Shown here in pieces: positions 11,221 through 21,843 of a stretch of 64,000 nucleotides of DNA. Numbering within the stretch: the stretch's first letter is position 1; each line of letters begins with the position of its first letter. Source of the DNA: Lophium mytilinum. Lineage: Eukaryota > Ascomycota > Dothideomycetes > Mytilinidiales > Mytilinidiaceae. The stretch covers positions 3,068,215 through 3,132,214 of the forward strand of contig MU004181.1 in assembly GCA_010093605.1 (NCBI GenBank). The letters are read 5' to 3'. The notes under the pieces are model-generated. The model worked only from the letters and a program-made list of their open reading frames with translations, made no database searches and was not told where the DNA came from. The position numbers and the translations under genes were made by a program.

Positions 11221-13106
11221 ATGGCTTCAGAAGACAGCTCCCGCCGATCGACCAACATTAATATGGAGAAATCAGAGCAATCGTATCCAGAAAACGCTTT
11301 GGTTGAACATGTTGCAGACGACCCAGAACAGAATACAATCCAAGTAAATCCGGATGACCAGCCAGAAGAAACTTCCTCAGACAAATATCTGGGATGGCCA
11401 AGGCTGTTGTTTATTGGGATTGGACTATGGTTCGCCGTGTTCTTGTACTCTCTTGTGAGTATCTGACCGCAGTCTTAACGCTCGCCCAGTTATTCTAGAA
11501 AGCTGACTTTTGCGGAAACTATATGCAGGACCAAACCATCGTGTCCAATGCAATTCCGAGCATTACGGACGATTTCCACAGTACATCGGACGAGGGATGG
11601 TACGGAAGTAGTATGTGAACTCTATGGGCCTCCAGACCTAGTGCTTTTCTCTAACGCACCGCAACTGAAATCCAGGCTACCTCTTGACAACATCGGCGTT
11701 CCAGCTCTTTTACGGCCGTGTCTACTCAAACTTCTCGATCAAGTACACAATGCTCACCGCGATATTTATCTTCGAGCTCGGGTCGTTGATCTGTGGCGTC
11801 GCGCCCAACAGCAACGCCCTTATCGCCGGCCGCGCGACTGCCGGTGTAGGTTGTGCCGGAATAGCATCAGGAGCCTACATCATCATTGGCCACGTATTCC
11901 CTCTACGCATTCGCCCCATATGTATTTCCTCTATCGCCATGGTGTTTGCCGTCGCCGCCGTTCTGGGACCTGTTCTGGGAGGAATCTTCACTACCAACCT
12001 AACCTGGCGGTGGTGCTTTTATATCAACTTGCCGTTTGGTGGCTTCACTATGGTCGCTCTCCTTTTCTTTCTGCCGCCGCATAAGCGTCCAGAGCTCAGC
12101 TCCGTCTGCCTAGCTGAGAAGCTCAAGAGGATTGATATCATTGGCTTGCTCATTTTCATACCTGCCATTACGTGCCTTTTGCTTGCTCTCCAGTGGGGTG
12201 GCTCGACCTATTCTTGGACAAGTGGCCGGATCGTGGCATTGTTTGTGCTCTTCGGCGTGCTAGGCATCGCATTCATTGCCTTCGAATACTGGAAAGGTGC
12301 CGAAGCTACCTTACCCATCCACATTATCACGCAAAGGAGCGTCGCGGCAGCCGCGTGGAACGCCTTCTGTAACGGAGCCGCATTTTTCCTCCTTGTTTAC
12401 TATATCCCTTTCTGGCAACAAGTAATCCGCAATGCCAGTGCTGCCTCGTCCGGCGTCAGCCTGCTTCCCTTTGTCTTAGGGGTAGTGGTCATGGCCAATT
12501 TGGCCGGGTTCCTTGTCATGAAATTTGGATACTGTAGGTCATTCCGGCTTCGGTAAACGTGCATCGAACCTAGACAGCTAATTGCTGGTAATCGTAGATG
12601 CCCCATTCATGTTACTCTCCTCCATCATCACGCCCATCGGAGAGGGCCTGATGACAACCTGGGCTGTGAATACGGGCTTTTCCCAGTGGGTTGGCTTCCA
12701 AGCATTGACAGGCCTGGGTATTGGAATGGGCCAGCAACAACCCCAGGTCGCGATCCAGACTGTTTTGCCTGAAGCAGATATCCCCGCGGGGGTCTCTATC
12801 GTCGTGCTCGTCCAAACGTTGAGTGGCGCCATTTTCATAGCGATCGGACAGGCTGTGCTTCAGAACAAACTCGTGCAGAACCTTGAAGCAGCATTTCCGA
12901 ATGGTAGACTCGATACATCCCGTCTCTCTACCGTGGGCGCGACCCAGCTGCGATCTCTAGTACCTCCTCAAGACCTGCAAGCAGTTCTGGTAGCCTATAA
13001 TAGCGCCTTGACTCGCGTATTCATAGTTGCGGTGGTCATGTCGTCCCTCACTGTTGTCGGGAGCCTTGCGATTGAGTGGAATAGTGTCAAGAAGGCTAAG
13101 AAGTAG
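11221..13106 (+). CDS. MFS multidrug/toxin exporter, DHA2-like 14-TM family
   Basis: 560 aa from exons 11221-11454, 11529-11610, 11676-12533 and 12598-13106; all introns are GT-AG and 64-74 nt. A hydrophilic acidic N-terminus of about 55 residues leads into TM1. The motif [12 protein letters not shown] after TM1 and the antiporter motif C GPVLGGIF in TM5 place it with proton-driven drug exporters of the plasma membrane. TRWRWCF-type motif appears as [17 protein letters not shown], typical of the 14-TM branch. It ends in a cytosolic Lys tail (SVKKAKK). Substrate is not predictable; no biosynthetic genes adjoin it, so a self-defence efflux role under the divergent Zn2Cys6 factor is the simplest reading. 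Confidence 0.92.
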
Positions 13107-13551
13107 CAGCTTGGAAGAATCTTGCGTACTGAAAAACGAGTAGACTTTGAAAGAGTATATAGATGTCGGCAAAGCAGGGGAAATGGGCGGAAGAGGTAGG
13201 CTAGGAACACTGCTGCCAGAGCGCGGGCGGTTTGGTCTACCGTAGCCTTAGTCGTCACGTGGTACTTAGCACTTCGTACGGAGTAGTGTTATGCCGTCGC
13301 CTAGTAAGTAGACAAAAAGCTATTCTTGAAGGTTTCGAAATATGTTTGTTGGAATGGATACGGAATTGAAAACAGAACTTGACTTGAAATGTTTAGAAAG
13401 AATTGAGATTGGGTACTAATCTGTGAGGTGCATGATTTAATGCAATCTTGAGAAAAGTGAAGAAGTACATGGCGCTGAAAGACGCTGCAATACCACTACT
13501 AAGAAAACACTGAAGTCAGCCAATTACAGCATCCGCCATACTTACCTTCCC
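13107..13551. other. Convergent 3' intergenic region
   Basis: 445 bp between the exporter stop and the stop of the minus-strand zinc-knuckle gene. It contains TCACGTGG at about 13254-13261 but no gene. Confidence 0.5.
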
Positions 13552-15186
13552 TTACACAACAGAGATCTTCACCCAACTTTTTCTCTGTCCAGCTATTGCA
13601 ACGCAGCCGCAGTCATTTTGTGCAATGCTGTTCCACTTCGGATAGCCCCAGGCGCATCCGAACACATTCGCCAGACCTGTACAGGTCATGACGACGTCGT
13701 TATCCTTGTCGCCATCCATCATGGTCATAATACAGCCGCACGTTTGGCACCCAATAACCATCCCATCCCTTGCGTATATATTGATCTCGGCTTCGGCGTT
13801 GCTAGCAACCCACCAATCCGTAGGTCCGACCCTGTGCTTGCGAGAAGGAAAGTAGGTCTGGCTGTTTCCTGGGAAATTGAATGTGTCCAACATGCCAACA
13901 TTAGAGTCTACATACTGTGGTTGTCCCTCTGGCCATAACTCATGGGGAAGAACTTCCAGCTGATCAGACGGCCGGCGCATCCTGTCGTCCTCTTTCTTGG
14001 CAATAGCGTCGCCGACAAGGAACTCGAATTTGTAGGTGCCAGGTTGAGGATCGGCATCCTTTTTCAACCAGCTCCAAGGATCGCCCGGGTTTTGAGACTT
14101 TTTGCCGTTCGTGTTTTTGGGATGGTCGTTCACGGTGAAACAATTGCGGCATTGACGCTGCTCCAGCACGAAATTAGTGTCGAATTCGAGAATCGCTTTC
14201 TTGCACTGTTGACACGGAACTGTCAACTTATCCCCGTCAATCTTGATTTGCTGGTTGGCAACCCAGGGATGGGTGGTTCCATTGTTCTGCTGATTGCCGA
14301 ACAAGGCAGTAGAAGTCCAATTGTTGCTTTTCTCTATACCACGCGGTCCGAAACTCATCGTTTGGACTGGCTCCTTTAAGATGACATCTCTCAAAGATAC
14401 CGGTACGTTATCAATGAATGCCGTCTTACCGTCGCTATCTGGACAAGTCTTGTAGTTAGGCTGGTGGTCCTTGTCTTTCTTGTAGAAGTCCTCGCAGAAG
14501 TGGCACCACATATACTCGTCAATGTCGGGGCGTCTAAGATTTGGTTCTTTGAGTATGTTCTTCGCCTCCCAACTTGCCTCCCACTTCCAAATTTTGGCTT
14601 CCCAATCCTTTTCCTTGTAAAGACGTTGAGGTACAGGACAGCCTTTGGTAAGATGTTGATTGGAACCGCAGTGCGCGCAGAAAGTGAACTTGTCATAGGC
14701 GGCATGTATCTTATCCTTGGCACCGTCGTCAAATTTCTTTTTGAATGGGCAATTGTTTACCGTATGGGTTGTACCGGTCTCCTTGCACCACGTACATATT
14801 AAAACTTTGTTTAGTTGCATGGTCAGGCCGGTAGGAACGTTTTCCACCTTCTTTGCCCAAGGACACTTGATGGGTAGGTGGTAAGGATTGGTGCAACCGC
14901 AACGGTCTTCCTCTGCGACGAGGGTAGCAGCACACCTTTCGGTCGGGTGGCCGTAAGTCCAGCAGGTCCCGCATGGATCGCCTTTTGGTTGCTTCTCTTT
15001 ATTCTCCTTCTTGTCATCCTTTTTGCCATGGTTTTTCTCATGCTTGGAGTCGTTCCGTTGTTGGCGGCCGTTTCTCTGACCTTGTTTTTGGTTATTTCTA
15101 GGATGATCATTTCTTCCATTTTGATCGTTCCAGCCTCCGCGGTTCCCGCGATTGCCGCCGCGTCCGCCCCTTCCACCTCTACCCAT
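13552..15186 (-). CDS. RGG-box protein with array of CCHC-type zinc knuckles, unrecognised
   Basis: 544 aa in one uninterrupted frame. I start at ATG 15186 (MGRGGRGGRGGNRG); the codon nine bases upstream is GTG. Residues 1-70 are an RGG/Asn/Gln region followed by a Lys/Glu-rich stretch, typical of disordered RNA-binding tails. Then come Cys/His motifs: C-x2-C-x4-H-x4-C at 72-85 (CGTCWTYGHPTERC), C-x-C-x4-H-x4-C at 96-108, C-x2-C-x6-H-x4-C at 131-146, C-x2-C-x4-H-x4-C at 170-183 (CAHCGSNQHLTKGC) and a longer variant at 228-248. Two more Cys clusters follow, CQQC...CRNC and CQTCGC...C. The order suggests a single-stranded RNA/DNA binder, perhaps in an RNP granule. No protease, reverse transcriptase or terminal repeats flank it, so I do not call it a Gag relic. 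I know no named family for it. Confidence 0.72.
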   Translation of the reverse strand: MGRGGRGGRGGNRGNRGGWNDQNGRNDHPRNNQKQGQRNGRQQRNDSKHEKNHGKKDDKKENKEKQPKGDPCGTCWTYGHPTERCAATLVAEEDRCGCTNPYHLPIKCPWAKKVENVPTGLTMQLNKVLICTWCKETGTTHTVNNCPFKKKFDDGAKDKIHAAYDKFTFCAHCGSNQHLTKGCPVPQRLYKEKDWEAKIWKWEASWEAKNILKEPNLRRPDIDEYMWCHFCEDFYKKDKDHQPNYKTCPDSDGKTAFIDNVPVSLRDVILKEPVQTMSFGPRGIEKSNNWTSTALFGNQQNNGTTHPWVANQQIKIDGDKLTVPCQQCKKAILEFDTNFVLEQRQCRNCFTVNDHPKNTNGKKSQNPGDPWSWLKKDADPQPGTYKFEFLVGDAIAKKEDDRMRRPSDQLEVLPHELWPEGQPQYVDSNVGMLDTFNFPGNSQTYFPSRKHRVGPTDWWVASNAEAEINIYARDGMVIGCQTCGCIMTMMDGDKDNDVVMTCTGLANVFGCAWGYPKWNSIAQNDCGCVAIAGQRKSWVKISVV

Positions 15187-18100
15187 GCTGGTCACTGTTA
15201 CAAAGTAGACTAGTCGTCAGCACGGCTTAATGTAGGCAATGGGTTGCTTTAGGCGTGTACTGCCTCTCGGTAACGATATTTTCGCGCAGCAAAGTATCGA
15301 TATTGCTACAGAAGAGATAGTTTGCTCGAAGGTCGTGATCGTAGCGCTCAAGGATGCAACAGTACTCAGGTATGCTATTTAGCCAGCGTCGACTTGGAGA
15401 GTGGAGATATTTCATTACTGAGACAATTGCTTTGTGCCAGTTCTTTGTTTGCTGCGACAGCAGTAAAGGCTTTGAGAAGTACAAGAGAGATGAAAGAAGT
15501 GGCAAGAGGTGGAGAAAGTCAAGAACCTCCCATGTCTTTGAGAGACAAAGGATGCGAACAATAGCATTGTTGAGATATTTCGTCTTTGAAGGCAAGTGGA
15601 TGCCAAAGTCTAACTTGCCTAGTGCTCCGATCTCAACGCTCAATCAAGAGAAAGAGAAGCTGGCGTTGTCTGCAAGGCTGTCTAGCTTCCCGCGAAATGA
15701 TTTTGGGTTGCTCAAAAGACTTTTAGCTCAAGATGTGGGCCCATAAGTATAGAGCTATGCTATCGCAGGCGGCTTTCGGAAAGCACAAACACACATACTA
15801 ACAATCATTACCTCACTGCTCCAATACAGTGGCTGATAGGCGGCTGGAGGATTGATGAGGCTGTGCTGATGATGCTGTCGTGTTTGTGAGTCCCCAAGAC
15901 CTTGACTGTGCGGAGTACGCGTGCTAATGCGAGAGCTGATGTTAGCGTTGTTGGTGTTGAATATAAACCTTGAATTCTGTGGAGATTGAGGCACCACGTC
16001 AGAGACCGACGGCATTCGCTGTGGAAGAATCGTCAAGGTACAACACTGTTGGAGGGAGGAAGCAAGGAGCTCTGAGCAGGCTAGATTCGCGTAAAGAGAC
16101 TTTGGAGTGGGCAAGGCGGGCCAAGTTGTTCTACAAGTCAAAACATGCACCAACTTCCAAGTACGTCCACTCACAAGCACCTTGAAGTTAGTGTGTGTCT
16201 CTTAGTCTTGTTTAGGTCCCTATTTGCGTGTTAACTGGCATGCTGGGTCGCATGGAGGAGAGCGAACGGTTGAGGTGTCAGCCTTGAGGCTATCTACGCC
16301 GTGCGGACGTCTTGACCGCGCCGCCGCCACCAACACCACCGAACTCAGAGCGAGGGAGAAAACGGACAAGCTAGAAGCCGGCTTATAATGATGAGGCACG
16401 GAGGCCGAGATGGGGTTACTTCTTGCACGTTTCGGACGTTGATGAGCCATGGTTGATGAAACGATTAGCCGGCTCGACAGGGCGAGATGGTTCGGAAGCT
16501 GCTAGTTAGCTACGGCAAGGCGCAAGGTCAAGAATGGGGAGGTAGGGGAGCTTGGAGTTTCGACTGATGGTGTTGAGGTTTGGCGTGCTGAAACGATGTT
16601 TCTGTCATGCAAGCTCCGACACTGGTTCGCAACAAGGGGTCTAGAGGCGTGCAGGGTTTCGAAACAAGAGCCTCGATAGATTGCCAGAGGGATGATGCAG
16701 AACACGACAGGTCGCAGAGCGGAAATCGACAGTGAGCACGACGTGAGGATGCCCAGGATTGTTGGTGCACTTGGTGCGAAACAGGCGACGCCTTCGCTCG
16801 GCGGCGAGGAATCAATGGCGGCTGGGACGCGAGGGTATCTTAGTATTGCCGCCCCATCGTAACTCGGCCACAAGAAATATTTTGCTTTGGCCGGATGGCA
16901 TGGTTCCCCAGAGATTGCACTACAGAAGGCCCGTTTATCCACAGCCGGAAGCGTCAAGCAGAGACGGATACAGTGCGGCAACAGCCTCCAGCAGGCGCAA
17001 CTTCGACGAGAAAGACAAGGACAAGGTACAGCGGAGGGAGAGCGGCACAGGCAAGAGAAACGCGGCTAAGGCACGACGACGGGGCGTGACCCGCGTGGCG
17101 TGCGCGATTAATTTGCTGGCTATGCAGCCGAGAGCGGCCAGTTTGCTGAGAATGGATATCTCCGCATTGAGTTTGTTTAAGGTGCATACTGAGCCCATCT
17201 AGGTGCATATTGGCCCACTGCAACACCACGCTAGCCGGCTGTGGTACGATTTGGCGGCATTTGCGCGCTTCATTCTGGCCTCGGACTCCACGGACTGTCT
17301 GACGCGTCGGCCGCACCACGACCCTGGCGTCCCGCAATACGGAGTTAGCTACCTGACTGAAGAACTGTTTGAAGACGTCCTGACCTGCTTCGTGAAACTT
17401 TTCGAGGCCGGGAATCTGCATGCCTGAGGCCATTCTGAGTGCTGCTGCGAAGCCCGCTGACCAACTCACCACCCTTCGCCGCACCCACTCCAAGGCATGC
17501 GCAATGGCGGAGTCGTCGACGTACATACCAATTGGGCGTCTACACGACGGCAGGCGGGCATGCGGCTCAGCAGCGAGGCGTTCTGGAAAGCCACCAAAAA
17601 ACCTCCATGTTCTGACCGTCTGCCCTCGGCCTCAGCACGGATCTCCCACGTTGTCGTGCGTGGCCAAATAGCCTGTGTTTCTACCCTCGCCGTGTCCGTT
17701 TCGAGGCAAGTTTTGGAGGCGGGTGCCGGCTAGGAGGCTGGCCTTGTTGGTGGCACAACCTAGGATTTTTAGAAGCCCACGAAGCCTTGCACCTCCTGCA
17801 CCTCGCTTCAAGGATCAATCACTGCCGTCGGGCATGAGCTCGAGTCGACTGCAATCTAGCTTCCGCCGGGATGGCTCCTGCAGCCTGTCGTGCGTAGTGG
17901 GGAGGATGCTTTGTATAAGATGGCGCGAGCTCCTCTCTGCGTCCAAAGGCACTTACTGTTCATACTACCGTGGAGCCTCGAGGTCGCATACATATTCCCC
18001 TTAGTCGCCCTTCTTCCTTCTCCCTTCTCCCTTCTCTTAATCTTGCGTCGTGGTGTTTCTTTTCCGAGTGCCTCAGGTAGATTCGTCCCGATTCGCGCTG

Positions 18101-18344
18101 TGTGAAACCATACTTCTCAACTGGATTTAAATGTATGGAAACACTCCCAGCGTCGGCGCCTAAGTGCGGAGACTAACGGTACACCCAGATCGGCCTTTCC
18201 TCTTTTCTCTGTGTTGTTCCTTCCATATAAGACGAGCTGCAACTGCTACCGCGTGTTTGAGATTTAAAAAGCCCCATACGTTCTTCATTCTTCGTCTTCT
18301 ACATCGAACACGCCCTTCAACAACACTGCCAAAAGTCATCCAGC
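15187..18344. other. Gene-poor region, 3.1 kb
   Basis: No frame here has a domain, conserved start and consistent splice sites. The longest candidates are 190 codons on the minus strand ending at 16954 and 130 codons on the plus strand from 15354. Composition is GC-balanced in most of it, so it is not a RIP-wasted repeat. It includes the promoter of the zinc-knuckle gene (15.2 kb) and the promoter of the secreted protein (just before 18345), which has a CT-rich leader. Confidence 0.45.
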
Positions 18345-19118
18345 ATGTTTCCCAAGGCCATTATCTCCGCCCTTGTGGCTATCTGCCTCCTGACCACTCA
18401 AACTGCGAGCTCGCCGCTACATCACCTAGAACCTCGAAATGATGGCTCGCAGGTTCTCGTCATGCAGCAGCCTGACAACAGCCTGCCGGGCCCCACAGGC
18501 CTCGTCCTGAAGTACATCCTTCTCGGAATAGGCACGCAGAATTACACCTGCGCCGCACCTGGATCCACAGCTGCTCCAGGCACTACCGGAGCTACAGGTA
18601 CAGTTTCTCCCTCTTATCCAACGCGACCCTGACACTCGTACTAACATTCCATAGCTACTCTCTACGACCTGGGCACCAAGCTTATCAGCGATCCTCTTGC
18701 CAAATGGAAGATCAACACCCTGTCCGGCCTCGCCCTCTCCATGTCATCGTACCCCCAGGTCCTAAGCGCCTTCCTCTCCGCGTCCGGCTACAACATAGTC
18801 GTCGGCAAACACTTCTTCTCTAGCGGAGGCGTCCCCACTTTCGCCCTTCAGAACATCCAAACGAAACCATTCCCTCAGGTCAATGGCAAGAAGAACGCCA
18901 CCATGACTGCGCCAGCCTACTCTTGCCCGGGGAAGAGCAACGAAGGCGCTGTCCCTTGGCTCCAACTCATCGACGCTGGCGGATCTCAAGGCGGCGTCAA
19001 CACAGTCTACCGCCTCGAGACTGCCGGAGGAAGCGCCCCCGCAACCTGCGCCGACGTCAAGACGACCACTTTCGAGGTTGCTTATGCCGCTCAGTATTGG
19101 ATCTACGGGGCCGCTTGA
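18345..19118 (+). CDS. Secreted DUF3455-type protein
   Basis: 238 aa from exons 18345-18597 and 18655-19118 (57-nt intron with a textbook TACTAAC branch site close to the acceptor). A signal peptide is evident: MFPKAIISALVAICLLTTQT then small residues. The mature part carries GLVLKYILLGIGTQNYTC, YDLGTKL, HFFSSGGVPTFAL, SNEGAVPWLQL and the C-terminal TTTFEVAYAAQYWIYG, the pattern of fungal DUF3455 proteins, which are predicted extracellular beta-rich proteins of unknown role. N-glycosylation sites (NYT, NAT) fit secretion. Family call is from memory of conserved motifs; no enzymatic residues are claimed. Confidence 0.85.
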
Positions 19119-19442
19119 TCGCATAGAGCGTGGCCTATCTGGCTAGAGGATGCAGCAATGCTGGAGAGAAGCGCGTGGTCATATTTCCTTTCCATCTGCA
19201 TACATTGTCACTGGCGCTGGTGTTTCGGTAACGGGCCCGCAGCGGCTTCATCGGGCGGCTTTCTGATTTTCCACCAAAATATCTTAGAACCTAATTTCAA
19301 CTCAGCGAACTGAGTGTCCTGCATCACCCTTCAGTCTAACTGCCGTACGACGTGATTTACGGTCTCAACGCCGTCGGAGGTGGTTCCTCAAGCTAAAAAG
19401 CCTACCAAAACCATGAATTTCGTCTAACTCCAGATATCCAAA
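19119..19442. other. Convergent 3' intergenic region
   Basis: 324 bp between two converging genes; nothing recognisable. Confidence 0.5.
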
Positions 19443-20253
19443 TCAGAGTACTCTCTTCTCCTCAGCACGCTGCCATTCCCGCCACCACCCGTCTTCCTCA
19501 TCCCGCAAGCGCCTCAAACCCACCTCGCCCGTATACCCGCTCCCAGCGCTCTCCACTTTCCCTTCTCTCATCGCCCCCGTAGCCGCCGGCGCCACAAAAC
19601 CCCGCCCGATCATATTACGAAGCCGCCCAATCTCCGACCCACTCAGCACGCGAGGCGAGTCGCCTGTGCGACATAACCAGCCCGCGTAACAATAACTAAC
19701 GCAGGCTCGGAAGAACGCAGCGTAACAAACCAGCTTTTCCAACCTCGCAAAGCTGATTCCAGCCACTCACCAGCGTCCAGTAACCGTAATTTACCCTTGC
19801 AGCCCCATCTGCAACGCTAACCACAGCGTGCGTCCGCGGGCTGGAGAATACCGTTACCTAGCGTTGCCTCTAGCGGGCGAGATAAATTAAACCTCCCCTG
19901 GTAACACGACTGCCCTTCCCAACCGCCCGTGTACTGTATCCCGTACCCGCCGCCCGGCTGCCGGATAGATTGCGTGTTGCGGGCGACTGTGTGCTGGGCC
20001 CGGCCGGCCCGCCGTGCGAACACCACCTGCCGTTGTGGAATAGTGCGAGGGGGGGCAGGGCGGTTAGCTATATGTGGGCGTGATATGGGCAGACGTTGAG
20101 GTTTGCGGCTCGGGGTGGGACCGATCGGGTGCGAGGGCGGCCGGACTATTGGAGATGGCCAGGTTGTGGGCGCTGATTGGCTGGGTGGGGGCTGGGGATT
20201 TATGCGTTGGAGGCGGGACGGCGCGAGGCTGGGAGTGGGGAGGCTGGGTAGGG
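19443..20253 (-). CDS. Hypothetical protein, 5' end undefined
   Basis: Three exons can be chained with canonical sites: 19858-20253 (5' limit uncertain), 19731-19808 and 19443-19663; introns are 49 and 67 nt. The joined reading is proline-rich at first, then GGGYGIQYTGGWEGQSCYQG, NLSRPLEATLDGAARVNYG and a charged C-terminus ending REWQRAEEKRVL. No ATG occurs in frame in the 5' exon; a CT-rich acceptor at 20254-20267 suggests another exon upstream, before the next gene's stop at 20418. I do not recognise the family. Support comes only from matching splice phases and protein-like composition, so the model is tentative. Confidence 0.42.
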
Positions 20254-20417
20254 CTGAGAGGAGAGAGTCGTGGTTGGTAGAGATGGAGGTGTTTAAGGGT
20301 ATTATAGGTTATGTAGGTGGTTACGTATGTGTGGTTTATGGCGTAATTGTAGGTATTTACAGGAGTTTCTGCTTTTGTGTCTATTTGCTTTTCATACACG
20401 ACGGGCTACGGATCTGG

Positions 20418-21611
20418 TTATATCTTTGAGTCTTTATTACCTTCTCCCGTTTTCGCTAGTACGTCACCAATCCAGCCCACAGCTCGATCAGACATGACAG
20501 GCGTGAAAGCATGGCCAACGCCGTCGAAAACGACATCCTCAAATCCTATATCTAATTCTGGATCCTCGTGTAAAGTCTTCTGTAGCACTTGCAGGAATGG
20601 ATCGCCTGCTGCGTATGGCACTAGCTTATCTGCGCCTCCAGAAAGGTTCAGGATCCTCTTTGACCCAAGATGCTGCTGTAATAGCTGCTTGAACTTCTGC
20701 AATGCCACCGGAGACGGCGACGAACCGTCCTCTAGGTCTGGCAGTAGTAAACCGGCGGGGTCATAGCGCGCGATGGCGTCAATCAGAGACTGGGGGAAGT
20801 CTTGCGAGCCGAGGAAGGAGGAGCCAGGTGGTGAGGTAGATGTCCATGTCTTGAGCTTAGATTTGGCGGCTCGATCAGTCATGAGGCGAGTATAGTCTGG
20901 ACAGCCGATGACTGCCACAGCGGCAGTGATACGAGCGTCATGTAGGATGCAGTGCCATGCTGCGTGACCACCCAGCGAGACTCCAAGAACGAGGTGCTGT
21001 GTCAGACGGTGTGGTGAGGGTGGGTGGAATATGTAGGAAGGAAGATAGGTCAGGAGGTGGGAGGTGTCGACTGCGGTACCATCTAGCAACTTTTAGCTGA
21101 TATCCTGGATTGACGCTACTTGAGACGCAGCAGCATGCTTTAAAAAATCACAATCAGACGCATGTTGGTCATTCTGTAAACGCGCTGGGGAATCTCAAAC
21201 GTCGTTGTGGCCGAAATAGCTGGACTCACGGTAGCAAGAGAACATATCCTGAGCGTGTCTTGTGTTGCCCTGTCGCCAGGCCTCATTCGCGAGCTTGTCA
21301 ACCCGCCTCGAGCCATGATTACGCTGGTCAAAGGATACAGCAATTAAGCCTTTGGGTGTTTTGCCGGCTTTCCCATCTCTTATCCGATCATTCCAGGCGT
21401 GAATGGTCTTCGCGGCGACCGGCGCCATTGTTTCCTGTGTTTGGAGCCGGGGATGAAGAAGCCAAAGGCAGGCAACTGGCTCAATGGATGGAGTAAGGTC
21501 ATCGAGGCCATACACTGTAGTTAGAATACCGGCAATAGTAAAGGTCTTGCGTGAGATGGCTGGATAAGAGGGCGCGTAGGTGTCATGGAGCGGATTAGTA
21601 GCGGCGGCCAT
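20418..21611 (-). CDS. Alpha/beta hydrolase, serine-hydrolase type
   Basis: 348 aa from exons 21230-21611 and 20418-21082 (intron 21083-21229). ATG is at 21611; the frame continues upstream only through a GTG. The nucleophile elbow GVSLGG is preceded by LTQHLVLGVSLGGHAAW, the early strand region has GLIAVSFDQRNHGSRR (the oxyanion/Arg-Asn-His-Gly motif seen in esterase-like family members), and a late FDGVGHAFTPVM supplies the catalytic His; an acidic residue in GGADKLVPY is the likely third member. No signal peptide, so cytosolic. Substrate is unknown; a peptidase S9/dienelactone-like or carboxylesterase role is possible. It shares a 232-bp divergent promoter with BRE2. Confidence 0.85.
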
Positions 21612-21843
21612 AGCTACGGCATACACCAGATACGATACTGTTTGATTGATGAGGAGGACTGATTCCGAATTGCAGTATTTAGCGGTTTCATAATAGCGGG
21701 GAGTAGTGGTGAATGACGGCTCTGGGCCTCGGGACGGCAGAAACGTTCACAGCCTTGCAGACCGCCAAGCAGGGTCGACCAGTATTTGGGCCCGATCATC
21801 AAACACCAATTCCTCAACACCATTCCCAAACACTCCCCCAGAT

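Noticed and set aside
8863-13106. Secondary-metabolite cluster
   Set aside because: A regulator and an exporter are present but there is no polyketide synthase, peptide synthetase, terpene cyclase or tailoring enzyme within the window.
13552-15186. Zinc-knuckle protein as a retroelement Gag
   Set aside because: No flanking repeats, no protease or polymerase frame, knuckle spacing irregular, RGG tail typical of cellular RNA-binding proteins.
15354-15746. 130-codon frame on the plus strand
   Set aside because: Overlaps an equally long frame on the other strand; neither has a domain. Left as gene-poor DNA.
16954-17526. 190-codon frame on the minus strand starting with ATG
   Set aside because: No recognisable domain, no supporting splice sites, and composition like its surroundings. 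It could be a lineage-specific gene but I cannot support it.
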